A stretch of DNA of 64,000 bases from positions 268,099,560 through 268,163,559 of the forward strand of contig JAYESD010000001.1 of the NCBI GenBank assembly GCA_036927565.1, in the 5' to 3' direction. Source of the DNA: Tuctoria greenei. Lineage: Eukaryota > Streptophyta > Magnoliopsida > Poales > Poaceae. The translations under genes and the position numbers were made by a program. Under the pieces are notes generated by a model. The model was not told where the DNA came from and ran no database searches. It was given only the letters and a program-made list of their open reading frames with translations. How positions within the stretch are numbered: position 1 is the first letter of the stretch; each line of letters starts with the position of its first letter. This document shows, piece after piece, positions 53,863-64,000 of the stretch.

Positions 53863-55298
53863 TTATGTGGAATTTGGAAGAACGGCGTGAAAATCGATTA
53901 AATTTACGACGTCGACTTCCTTTTCCAATTCCTCGTGGGAATATAAGAAAATTTTGAGATGCTGCCTATTCACCTTAAATAGATGGCCTTCATCATCTTG
54001 GAGTGTGATGACTCCATGAGATGAAGTTTCTATTACTGTAATTCCCATTTACTTCGTAATTTCCTATGTCCAAAGAGTTTTATCCTGGAGCTAAAGAGAG
54101 GGACTCTATCTCCAAGCTTAAACTCTTTCAGCGTAATCCGTTGGTCATTCCATCTCTTAGTTCTTTTCTAATAAATTTTGGCACTATGGTACGCCTTATC
54201 CCTCCATTCCTCAAGTTTAGAGATTTGCCTCAAGTGGTGCTTCCCAACCTCGTTAAGATCCATTTTCCACCGTTTTATGGCCCAATGAGCTCTATGTTTC
54301 AACTCTACAGGAAGATGGCAAGTCTTCTCATAGACAAGTTGGGAAAGAGACATGTCAATGGGTGTCTTGTAGGCAGTTCAGTATGCCCACAATACATCAG
54401 GTAGTTTATGCTTCCAGCCCGTTCCCATTTCTAATATGGTCTTTTGCAGAATATTCTTGATCTGCTTATTGGATGTTTCTGCCTGACCGCTTGTTTGTGG
54501 GTGGTAGGGAGTAGTGTTATGCTAAACTCCAAGCTCCCTTAGAAAGCTCCAGAAGGTCTTATCAGCGAAATGAGACCCTCCATCACTTATTACCATTTGG
54601 GGAATGACAAAGCGTGGGAAAATGATGTCATGAAACATTTTTCTAGCTTGCCTGGAGTCGACATTTTTGCAAGGCAATGCTTCTACCCATTTTGACACAT
54701 AATCGACAGCCACCAGAATATACTCGAAGTCATAGGACTTTGGAAAAGGTCCCATGAAGTCAATAACTCACACATCAAATAATTCGACTTGGAGATTATA
54801 TGTGAGGGGCATAGCATTACGAGTAATGATTACTCCATGCTTTTGGCATTTACAACATTGGCGAATGAATTCCTTGGTATCTTCATACATTGAAGGCCAA
54901 TAGAATCCACTTTGTCGGATCTTTGCCTGAGTACGGTAAACACTGTAATGGCCTCCGTAGGGGCTAGCATGGCATTTTTCAATGATTTTGGTGCCTTCGA
55001 TTGTGGGGACACACCTTCTAAGAAGGCCATCAGCACATACTCGATAGAGATATGGGTCATACCATAGGTGTCTACGACTCTCATAAATGAGTTTGTTTTT
55101 GTTGTCCACTGGCGGTACGTACCCCATGACCATAAAGTTCACGGTATCCGCATACCAAGGGTGAGAGTTGGTCACCTTGAGCAACATGTCATCATGTAGA
55201 AATTCATTAATGGGTACGTCCATATGTTGTGTGACTTCCATACATGAGAGATGATCCGCAATGGAATTCTCCACTCCCTTCTTATCCTTAATCTCCAA
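53863..55298 (-). pseudogene. Athila-type integrase (broken)
   Basis: Minus strand: the RNase H/integrase linker (ENSIADHLSCMEVTQ), zinc finger (CHASPYGGHYSVYRTQAKIR ... CCKCQKHG), and core (GPFPKSYDFEYILVAVDYVS, RFVIPQMVISDGGSHFADKT). A frame change and stops near 54766 and 54520 break the core. The C-terminal part (LSQLVYEKTCHLPVELKHRA, FKVNRQHLKIFL) ends at 53863. The WGIDFMGPF-like phrase carrying the first catalytic aspartate is disrupted by a stop near 54768. Confidence 0.88.
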
Positions 55299-55325
55299 AT
55301 CAAATTCTTGAACTAGGAGAATCCA

Positions 55326-57121
55326 TCAGATTAGCCTTGGTTTAGCGTCCTTTTTGGTGAGCAAAAATTTCAAGACTGCATGGTCTGTGTAGACAATGAT
55401 CTTGGCTCCAACCAAGTGTAACCTAAACTTATCGATAGCACTGACGACTGTTAGGATCTGTTTTTCCGTTGTAGTATAATTCAGTTGTGCTCTTGTCAGA
55501 GTCTTGCTAGCGTAGGCTATGGTTTGATGCTTTTTATCTTTGGTTTGGCCTAAGATCGCACCAATAGCAAAATCGCTGGCATCACACATGATTTCGAATG
55601 GAAGCATCCAATCAGGGGGTTGGATGATTGAAGCTGAGAAAAATGCCTTTTTGAGTGTATAAAAGGATTTAAGTCACTCCTCATCGAAATCAAAGGGAGC
55701 ATCCTTAGCTAATAGGTTTGTGAGGGGTCTAGCGATTTTAAAGAAATCCTTGATAAATCGTTGATAGAACCCCGCATGACCTAAAAAGCTGCGGATTCCC
55801 TTTATGTTGACAGGAGGTGGAAGTTGTTCAATAACTCCAATTTTAGCCTTTTCCACCTCTATACCCCTCTCGGACACTAAGTATCCAAGAACGATGCCTT
55901 CACGGACCGTAAAGTGACACTTTTCCTAGTTAAGCACCAGATCCTTCTCTTGGCATCTTTGTAAGACCTTGTCTAAATTTTCAAGATAATGATGGAAAGC
56001 TTTTCCATAGACGGAGAAATCGTCCATGAAAACTTCCATGATTTCCTCAATCATGTCAGAAAAGATAGACATCATACACCGCTGAAAAGAAGCGGGTGCA
56101 TTACACAGTCTAAAAGACTTTTGCCGATAGGCGTATGTCCCATATGGACATGTGAATGTGGTCTTACTTTGATCCTCAGGATGGATGAGAATTTGATTAT
56201 AGCCCGAATATCCATCAAGGAAACAGAAGAAGGAGCTTTTGGTCAACCGTTCCAACATCTCATAGATGAAGGGCAGTGGAAAATGAACCTTCCTAGTTGC
56301 CTTGTTGAGTTTTCGGTAGTCTATGCACATCCTCCATCCCTTGACGATTCATTGAGGAATTAATTCATTCTTCTCATTTTGAATGACCGTCATTCCTCCT
56401 TTCTTGGGCACTACTTGGATCGGATTGACCCACTCACTATGAGGTACGGGATAAATAATCCCCATGAAGGAGTTTTAAGACCTCCTTCTTGACAACCTCA
56501 CGCATCGCATTATTCAACTGCTGTTGAGGCTCCCATGAGGGGGGTACTGCCGGGGTCAATGGGAATGCGATGGGTGCAAAGAGCAGAGCTTATGCCCTTG
56601 AGTTCTTGGAACGAGTAGCCAAAGACAGTCTTATGCTTTTCTCACAAGGCTATGAGTTTGGGTGTTTCCTTATTTGAAAGCTTGTCACTTGTGATGACAG
56701 GGGCTTCCAAATTTCCATTTAGAAAAGCATAGCATAGGCCTGGAGGCAAGATTTTTAGCTGAATAGGAGGTTTGGGTGTGGGCTCTTCTTTTGGCAATTC
56801 AAATGTCTCCTGAAGTTCATCCTCTTCTTGGATAAAATCTTCTTCTCCTTCTCCTTCACGAGGTTCCAAGTAATGAAGGGTACTAACATCCTCAACTGGC
56901 CCATCTTGGAGGGGTGGTTCTGTAGATGTGTTCTTGGAATGCAGAATGGGAATGGATATTGTGTTCCCTCCAAGATTTATGTTGAGGTTTCCTTCAGAGG
57001 GAATTTCCATGAGAAATTTCTTAATGGGTGCCCCAATCATAATGTTGAAGCCTTGGACTTCGAATGCATGAAAATCAAGGAGAACCTCAATATTTTTGTG
57101 TCTTATTGACACTTCTTGCAA
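55326..57121 (-). pseudogene. Athila-type protease region, reverse transcriptase and RNase H (broken)
   Basis: Minus strand: a protease-flanking segment (57121-56642; FEVQGFNIMIGAPIKKFLME) with a long acidic/Pro-rich spacer. RT has MCIDYRKLNKATRKVHFPLP, FCFLDGYSGYNQILIHPEDQ and the catalytic box EVFMDDFSVYG (FMDD) at about 56010-56040. RNase H follows: FEIMCDASDFAIGAILGQTK, ASKTLTRAQLNYTTTEKQIL and VYTDHAVLKFLLTKKDAK. The frames are split by indels at about 56340-56640, 55900 and 55640. The catalytic aspartates seen are kept. Confidence 0.9.
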
Positions 57122-57555
57122 AATCCTATATCCTTCAAGAATATTTCCAAATGTATCTCAGAAGGACTTTTGCGTTGGTGCTGTTGGCACAACGCCCAAA
57201 ATGGCGAGAGCAAAAGTATAAGAAATGATATTTGCTCCAACATAGGGATTATAAAGGACTCACATTGTTGCTCCTCTAATATGACATAGAATAGTGGCTA
57301 AGGGTGAGGTCATCCGAAGGATATCGGGTTAGTTCTCAACATCTGTCGTCCATTTTGAACTCAAAATAGAGGTCAACTCCTTGATCGTCGCTTAGAGGTA
57401 TACTCCATCAGACGGGTCGGGTGGAGTTGGAGGCAACGATGGCTTCCTTTGATAAGAGTACCTCGAGGTATTCCCCTAATCTTCAAAAATTGCTTCCTCG
57501 AAGTAGAATGGGAATTTTGAAGGTTGAATTTCTTCATCCTTCAATGGTTTAGGTT

Positions 57556-57597
<42 letters not shown>
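57556..57597. repeat. (GA)n microsatellite
   Basis: About 40 bp of GA repeats within the Athila-type gag/protease interval. Confidence 0.95.
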
Positions 57598-57599
<2 letters not shown>

Positions 57600-58170
57600 C
57601 TATAGGGGTGTCCTCAATGATCGATATGGCTTCCTCTTGGGGATGTTCATTAAGACTTGTAATGAAGGAGGCATTTTCTAGAATTCGACCTAGAAGTTCC
57701 TTTACTTCTTCTGGCTTCTAATGGAGGAAAGACCCTCCAGCTGTAATGTCGAGATATAGGGCGCTCTTTGTTAAGTCCCAAGAAAAGATGTTGTAATAAC
57801 AATGGATATGGGATTAACAAATCTTGGTCGGAGTTTCGCAAAAGCGGAAACCTATACCAGACTGCACCTATTGACTCCTCCATCTGTTGGAAGCCTAGTA
57901 CTTCCATTCGTAGAGAAACAATTCGGGATATTGGAAAGAAAGCAAGACAAAAATTTTCTCGTAATTCTCTCCAATCACCGTTTGTTTTCCCAACATTATG
58001 GGTGTATCATTGTTTCTCTTTTTCTTTGAGAGAAAAGGGAAATAACTTCCATTTAAGAGTTTCTTGTGTCATGCCTTCAATTAGAAGGCAATAAAACAAT
58101 TGTTCAAACTCTCACAAATGGTGGTAGAGGTTTTCACAATCCATTCTTGAGAAGGATTGTTCTTGAACCA
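57600..58170 (-). pseudogene. Athila-type gag (heavily broken)
   Basis: Minus strand text from 58170: FIAMVQEQSFSRMDCENLYH, a stop, EFEQLFYCLLIEGMTQETLK and WKLFPFSLKEKEKQ. This matches the Athila capsid pattern (a first helix, GHTQDALRLRLFPFSL-like). At least two in-frame stops. Downstream a (GA)n run interrupts the region at 57556-57597. Confidence 0.75.
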
Positions 58171-58390
58171 TGGCTATAAAGCCAGGGCGGTAGTTGGTTG
58201 AGCAAATAGGTTATGCCGACAGTGGTGGCTCGCAGAACTCGCCCTTTGTGGCAGAATATGAAAGAATGGTGGACGACTCCATTTTGGTGGTGAAAAGTTA
58301 ATAAGTAAAGAAAACAAAATATATATATGAGGGTGAACAAGGATCAAAGATCAACAACAAGCGTTCTCCGGCAACATCACCAGAAATGCT

Positions 58391-59628
58391 TGTTGGTATG
58401 TCTTACGAAAACAGTATAATTTGCAAGCGCACATAAATATCATTGTAGCACTTCCCCTTAAAGAGTAATCCCAAGGGTCTCAAATCCAAGGAATGTGTGT
58501 GAGATCTTCTAGCTTGTTCTCCCAAGGACTCACAGTTTGTTTGATAGGCAAGGATTTGAGAGGAATTCAAGGGCTTGAAATCTAGGCCACAATAGTCTAC
58601 AACAGCTTCTTGCTCCGGGCACGGGTTTACCCTTGGCAACACTAATACGATTCCTGCCACGGGCCTATGGCATAGCCGAATGTGGAGGATTACTAAGGAC
58701 AAATATGGCTGCCACCACCTACTGTCTAACTCTTCTATCCGTGAGTCTACAAGATATCCACTGATGAATTCTAACCTAAGCACCATGCTTAAGTTCTAAT
58801 TCACAACTCTAACCGTTTCGAGTGCAAATCTATGACTAGAGCCTCTAATAAAATAAAGCAGTGAACCCACAACCAGTTGTGAAAACAAACTACAATGGAA
58901 TAAAAATCAAACTTGTATTGAATTCATGAAAGTTTCTTACTCGATTCCGATAGAACTTCCATTGAGGTATAAGTGTGGAAGAGGGACTTGACAAGCCCAA
59001 GACTCCTCATCCTAGCTCTTCCTCACTCTCCTTCTACTTGGTTGGCCACTTGGACAGCTCTAAACCATATGAGTGGAGTACTATTCTCAAACTAGTGGTG
59101 TGTGGAGAAGTTAGGGAGTGAGGGGGTATTTAAACACGAGTTCAGTTGGTTTGGCACCATAAATTAGCGCGCAAATCAGTCATTACCGCCACCAGAGAGC
59201 CACAAGAAGCCAACACATGGAAGTTGATCGGGTTTGGCAACCAGGGCCAAGTCGGCCGAGCTAGAGGGTCAGCTGACCTGGTCGGCTGGTCATGGCCCCC
59301 CTTCGTATGTTCTTTCTTGGGGTGGCTTCTAGGTGCACGCTGACCCCCTTCCCGCATGAATCACTGTTGGATCTCCTTGAATACGCCTGGGAATGAGTCA
59401 TGGATCCATGTGATGCCACGTGTCATTGCCTGATTGGTCAGATGGTAATTTTTTGGATTGCTCCCTGCATTCTTGGGTATTTTGGGGCTTAATTCACCTG
59501 CATGAAAATAGACACTAACACTTGTGGAATTTGTTAGTTTTAACTCTTACCACTATGTTGTGTTCTCCATTTTATAATCTTTATACAGTGAATTGACGGT
59601 CATATGAAGCATTTAAGGACTGTCAATG
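58391..59628 (-). repeat. Athila-type 5' LTR (on the minus strand)
   Basis: The minus-strand end is CATACCAACA at 58391, followed by the primer site. The start lies near 59625-59628 (TGACAGTCCTTAAATG). The three bases between TGACAG and the target duplication make the outer edge uncertain. Confidence 0.65.
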
Positions 59629-59630
59629 CC

Positions 59631-60830
59631 GGTGATAGTCTTCAGCATAGGGCTTGAGGTGCAAGATGTGAAAAACGAAAGCACTTGAGCGTTGTGAGGC
59701 AATTCCAATTGGTAGGACACCTTCTCAATCTTTTGTAGGATTCGATATGTACCATAGAACTTGAAAGCCAATTTCGGACAGACCCTGTTCACCATGGTAG
59801 ATTGTGCATAAGGCTGCAGCTTGAGAATCACTTTGTCACCTATTTGAAATTCCTTTTTTTGATTTACCTTTGTCTGCCCTCTGCTTCATTCGTTTTTGAA
59901 CGATGGCCAGATAATTCTTCATCATCTCAATGTGAACTGCTCGGTCTTTCAACATCTCAGCCACTGAAACATCCACTGATGAAGGTATCGTTGATGAATT
60001 AAGGACATTTGTATCATACCCGTACAAGACATTGAAAGTAGAGCAACCCAGTGAGGTATGGTAAGTGTTGTTTTACCAGAACTCCGCTAGTGCGAGCCAT
60101 TTCTTCCACTGATGTGGCGCATCTTGCACTGCACAACGTAGGTACATCTCCAAGCATTGGTTCACCCATTCACTTTGGCCGTCCGTTTGTGGATTATACG
60201 CTGTGCTAAAGAGTAGTGTGGTATTCATCAGCTTGAACAGTTGTTTCCATATCAAGCTGGTAAAGATTCAGTAACAGTCAGACAACATAGTCTTCAGAAC
60301 ACGTGCAACTTCACCACGTTATCAAGAATCACCTGAGCCACTTCTTGAGCAGCAAACGGATGCTTTAGAGGGAAGAAGTGGGCATATTTTGAAAATTTGT
60401 TGACCACTACCAGAATGGCATTTTATACATCAGACTTGGGCATTGCCTCGATGAAGTCCATCATCAAGTCTTGCCATGCACCGTGTGGGATGGGTAGTAA
60501 CAGACTTGTCGGGTGTGTCCTCTCCGATTTAGCATGTTGGCAAATGCCACATTGTTTCACAAATTCTTCCACATTGCCATGGATGACCTTTCAAACAAAC
60601 AGCCTCTTCACCCTTTGATAAGTGGCATGAACCTCAGAATGCCCACCTAGTGCAGTGTCATGCAAAGCTGAGATCAACTTGTTTCGCACTGCCGAGATTT
60701 TTCCCACCCAAATTTGCTCCACCTTCCTGATAATGCCTTGTTGTAGAGAGAATCCATGCTCATTGGGATTGTGCAAGGCCAACTTAGCAATTTATTGTTG
60801 TGCTTCAGCATCGGTACTATAGGTGTTCAA
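59631..60830 (-). pseudogene. Second Reina-type integrase (broken)
   Basis: Minus strand: HDTALGGHSEVHATYQRVKR (zinc finger) near 60670-60600, the MDFIEAMPKS-like region near 60440, then LFSTAYNPQTDGQSEWVNQC (catalytic E region) at 60220-60160. The C-terminal part follows: VSVAEMLKDRAVHIEMMKNY and LQPYAQSTMVNRVCPKLAFK. Stops and indels separate these pieces. The glutamate in QSE remains. Confidence 0.85.
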
Positions 60831-60899
60831 TATGTCCTGCAGCCAAGTGGTTTAACCTCTATCATCGCCTGCTGTTAACAGTCTTGATTCATCCGTGAT

Positions 60900-62340
60900 A
60901 GTGCATTCGCTGCCTTGTTCTCCCTTCCTTGTCTATAAAAAATTCTTAAAGTCAGTCCCATGAGCTTCACCATCGCCTTCTTTTAGAGGTCAGTATGCAA
61001 GTGTTGGTGATCGAGAAAAGTCAAACTCCTATGGTCTGTTCTTATCACGAGCTCCCTTCTCTGCAGGTAGGCGCACCACTTCTCCACTGCCATGATCAGT
61101 GCAAGGAACTCCTTATCGTATATAGAGAGATGCCTGTTCTTTTTATTGAACCCCTTGCTTAAAAATGCTACGTGTTGTTCCTTCTGCATCAGTACCGCTC
61201 CCACCCCTTGCTCATAAGCGTCGGTCTCCACTTCAAAAGTTTCCTCGATGTTTGGCAATGTTAGTACCAGTGTCGACTCCATTGTTTTCTTTAATGCTTC
61301 AAAGGCCTCTTGAGCAACTTATAACCACTGAAAACTCTTATTCTTCAATAAGGAGGTTAGAGGCTTGGTGACGGTGCCACATCTCTGCACAAACCGGTTC
61401 TAGTAACTAGTTATGCCCATGAATGCTCGCAATTCAGTCACTGATTGCGATGGTGGCCACTTGAGCATATCTTTGGTTTTGCTCGGTTCAGTTGATACTC
61501 CTTGGGGCAGAGATGATATGGCCTAAGTAGGCCACCTCGGTCTTAGCAAAGGTGCACTTGGATCGCTTAAGATAATACTTGTGCGCTCGTAGGGTCGACA
61601 GGACCTCCTCCAAGTGCTTCGGCTGGGATCAAAGTTGGGGATGTAAATCAAGATGTCATTGTTGAACATGAGCACAAACTTCCTGAGAAAAGGGGACAAC
61701 ACCGAATCAATGGTGTACTGGAAGGAGGCTGTTGTGTTGGTTAGCCTGAAGGACATGACTTTGAATTGGTAATGCCCAGTGTATGTCTTGAACGCGGTCT
61801 TGTACTCCTCTTCTGGCTTCATACATATTTAATGATAGTTGGATCGCATGACAAGACTGGTGAAGTATTCAGTGCCCGACAATTCATCCAAGATCTCCTC
61901 GACCAAAGGCATTAGAAAATGATTCTTGATGGTTAGCTCATTCAGATTGCGGTAATTGACGAAAAGCGCCACATCCCATCTTTCTTCTGCCCTAACAAGA
62001 CTGGACTAGCAAACCGACTAACACTAGCTTCAATCAAGCTTGACTGCAACAACTCCTTCACCTGTCGCTCAAATTCGTCTTTGTGCAATGGAGACTAACG
62101 GTAGGGACGAGAGTTCACTGGTATCGCCCCTGGCACCAATGAGATGGTGTGATCAAAGACTCTGTGAAGTGATAAACATCTGGGCTCCTCAAACACACCT
62201 TCATATTTCCTTAACAAGTTCTTCACCCGATCAGTTTCAAACTGAGTTCCCCTGAACTTTTATACTCAAACTCTGCTGAACCTCCCTTCTCCTGACAAGC
62301 TTTCAGAACTGCAAACGCCCATACCTCATTCCCCTTAACT
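60900..62340 (-). pseudogene. Second Reina-type reverse transcriptase and RNase H (broken, catalytic change)
   Basis: Minus strand RT: EEEYKTAFKTYTGHYQFKVM, then VLMFNNDILIYIPN where the family has VFFDDILIYS, so the first catalytic Asp is Asn. RNase H: EETFEVETDAYEQGVGAVLM, IYDKEFLALIMAVEKWCAYL and VIRTDHRSLTFLDHQHL. Many indels separate the pieces. Confidence 0.85.
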
Positions 62341-62394
62341 CATTTACTCAGCTGCAGCACTGATAGCTCCGGCACTTCAGTGGTTTCAGTGGGG

Positions 62395-63600
62395 TCATCC
62401 CTTTAAGACAAACCCTGGTTGCTCCCCTCTAAAACTCCATAGTTTCAATACCCAGTTAAACACCATGGGGCTGTTACTCTTGAGCCAATCATGTCCCAAC
62501 ACCGCATCATACGCCCCCAAAGACAAGACCCTCATATCAGCGGAGAATGTATAGCGATTACTCCACCATTCCACCTTTGGCACTACTGCTCCACTCCTTA
62601 ACTGCTCCCCATTCGCCACCTTCACTATCACCTGATCACTCTTCTCAGTCATCAATTTCGATCTTCGAACAAATTCCTCACTGATAAAGGTAGTCAAGCT
62701 TCCCTAGTCCACCACATCAGGAATACCTGATTCTTCACCATGTCTCTTAGCCTCAAACAGTCACTTCCTTCAGTTCCTGCTAGTGCATGTAGCGATAGCT
62801 CCAATAGCTCCATTTCTTTCCTATCCTCTGCATCTAACTGCGCTAGTGTCTCTTCAGCTAACACCCTATTTAAATCTTCACTTGTCAGAGAGTTCAATTG
62901 CACCTGCACCTTTTTTGGACACCTGCACGCATGCTCGGTTCATATTTCTCACCACACACAAAGCAAACTCCATTCATCCTCCGATATTCTCGTATCTTCC
63001 TCTCTTTGGATATCTCCCCTCCCGGTGCAGCCGCACAAACTTCTATGTGCTGAAATCCACTCACTTTCCCCACACTCTTCAACTTCAGTGGTCTCTGCTT
63101 TTGTTTCTCCTGAATCTCCACTTGTAGCCTAGCCAACAGTGTGTCCCTGTCCACCGTGGGAGGCGTGTGCGACATCACCTGATGTTGGATCTCCCCTTTC
63201 AGGCCCTTCATAAATTGGATCATGTAGAACACTTCATGGATCTCCGTATTGTGCACCGTCGTAGCATACCTCAACTCATCAAATTGCGTAATATACTCCT
63301 CCAACCCTGACTACTGACGAAGATGCAACAGATCATGCATCGACTTCTGGTACTCGTAACAACCAAATTTCTCCTTCAATACGGCCATGAACCATTCCCA
63401 ATCGCCTAGTCTGCTTGAAAAGCGATGCACTTGCAACCAATGCGCAGGCGCCCCCTCCATGTGCAGTGAAATCACTTGCCCCAGAATGACTCCTTCACCC
63501 CGAACAACGAAAAGTAGTCCAAGCACATGTCGATCAGCATAGTCAGATCATCCTCGTGGAACTTTGAGATCACCATCTTCATGAGTGATTTCTACCTTCC
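62395..63600 (-). pseudogene. Second Reina-type gag and protease (broken)
   Basis: Minus strand gag: ISLHMEGAPAHWLQVHRFSS, then EEYITQFDELRYATTVHNTE and FMKGLKGEIQHQVMSHTPPT. A zinc-knuckle start CFVCGEKYEP has lost its histidine. Protease: the active-site triplet reads D-stop-G, with TAG at 62706-62704 (VD then GSLTTFI), followed by LGAYDAVLGHDWLKSNSP. The stop codon in the catalytic motif alone would prevent protease synthesis. Confidence 0.88.
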
Positions 63601-63785
63601 ACCCTCATTTATTATCCACCATTGATCACACATTGCTCTTCTTCTCCTCTGAGTCTCACTCCCATTTGATGCTTCCTCCACTACCACTTCCCAAACGTGA
63701 TGTCCGCCACCCGTCTACCGGTCTCCGCCACCTATCGGAACAAAATTTCTCTCTCCTTTCCGCTTGTGAGACCTATGTGTGCTAA

Positions 63786-64000
63786 ATACATTGGCTTTGA
63801 TGATACAAGTTTTGAATTCTACCAAAACACCTTTTTAACTAGGTCCAAATTGTTTTGTGTAGCTTCTGCAAGGTTCGAAGCTTGATCGTAGTGGTTCTGC
63901 TTTTATCTTGTAATGTTTCAAACTTGCTTTACACTTATGGAAAGTTTGCTTAGTATTAGTTTACTAAGTTTTTGATGTATTTTGGTGGTTATGGTTGATA
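63786..64000. other. Right edge, unassigned
   Basis: AT-rich text without a recognised gene, LTR or repeat. The second Reina-type element's 5' LTR should have been near here but is not visible. Confidence 0.4.

Larger units (their letters stand above)
53628..59628 (-). mobile_element. Athila-type Gypsy element inserted in the second Reina-type element
   Basis: On the minus strand gag (58170-57600), protease region (57121-56642), RT (56330-55926), RNase H (55880-55326) and integrase (55298-53863) are in Athila order. The primer site complement CTCCGGCAACATCACCAGAA (about 58367) corresponds to the tRNA-Asp type TGGCGCCGTTGCCGGGGA. The flanks CCAGT (53623-53627) and CCGGT (59629-59633) are a 5-bp duplication with one change. 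The right LTR (58391-59628) is about 1.24 kb. The left end shares only its last ~45 bp, so the 3' LTR has lost most of its length. Confidence 0.8.
53112..63785 (-). mobile_element. Second Reina-type Gypsy element, minus strand, split by an Athila-type element
   Basis: On the minus strand: gag (63526-62894), protease (62909-62395), RT (about 62340-61380), RNase H (61370-60900), integrase (60830-59830), then the Athila-type insertion (53628-59628), a chromodomain-like tail (53622-53411), a purine tract and a 3' LTR (53393-53112). Rejoining across the insertion gives continuous chromovirus text (DY then SPVF then SSLPTLIDLE). No 5' LTR is visible before 64000, so the element is truncated or cut by another insertion near 63785. 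The coding parts are heavily damaged. Confidence 0.85.

Overview
The window is nuclear DNA of a flowering plant, almost certainly a grass. Stowaway and Tourist MITEs lie beside Sirevirus-type Copia, Reina-type and Athila-type Gypsy, hAT and CACTA elements, genes have GT-AG introns, and the one host-like gene is a GC-rich monocot-style cytochrome P450. The species cannot be fixed from the sequence. About nine tenths of the window is transposon-derived, and most coding stretches are broken.

Layout. 1-954 (minus): a broken FAR1/FHY3-MULE gene running off the left edge. 2259-2516: Stowaway MITE. About 2735-11136: hAT transposase remnants split by an inverted LTR fragment (5257-5808) and a 2.8 kb solo LTR (6118-8925, perfect 5-bp TSD). 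13001-37070: a non-autonomous LTR element (LARD type) of two ~1.05 kb LTRs around 1.9 kb of repeat-rich DNA. Its 5' LTR is split by a 20 kb CACTA transposon (13121-33216), which carries a TNPA-like and an internally deleted TNP2 gene. The TNPA-like gene is itself split by a 12 kb Sirevirus-like Copia element (16394-28376).

37365-37629: MITE with a 9-bp TSD. 38038-40790 (plus): a three-exon CYP89-like P450, the only plausible host gene, with a 79-bp Stowaway in intron 2. 41064-47396: a Tourist/PIF-type element holding a complete but decayed Reina-type Gypsy (41532-47030, TSD TGTGT). 47644-47957: second Tourist MITE. 47960-53110: gene-poor, with a cluster of heat-shock-element-like motifs, an LTR-like promoter fragment and a hAT MITE (51315-51569). 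53112-~63785 (minus): a second Reina-type element, interrupted by an Athila-type element at 53628-59628.

The main biological signals are (i) arrays of the palindrome CGGACTAGTCCG and its variants in the Copia LTRs, repeated in the Copia pol/env-like spacer and in the unrelated solo LTR; (ii) nested insertions whose order is fixed by target-site duplications; (iii) a 72-bp (24-codon) tandem array in the LARD element; and (iv) a CYP89-like gene missing the usual hinge region and carrying a changed I-helix motif. I found no complete novel multi-gene system.
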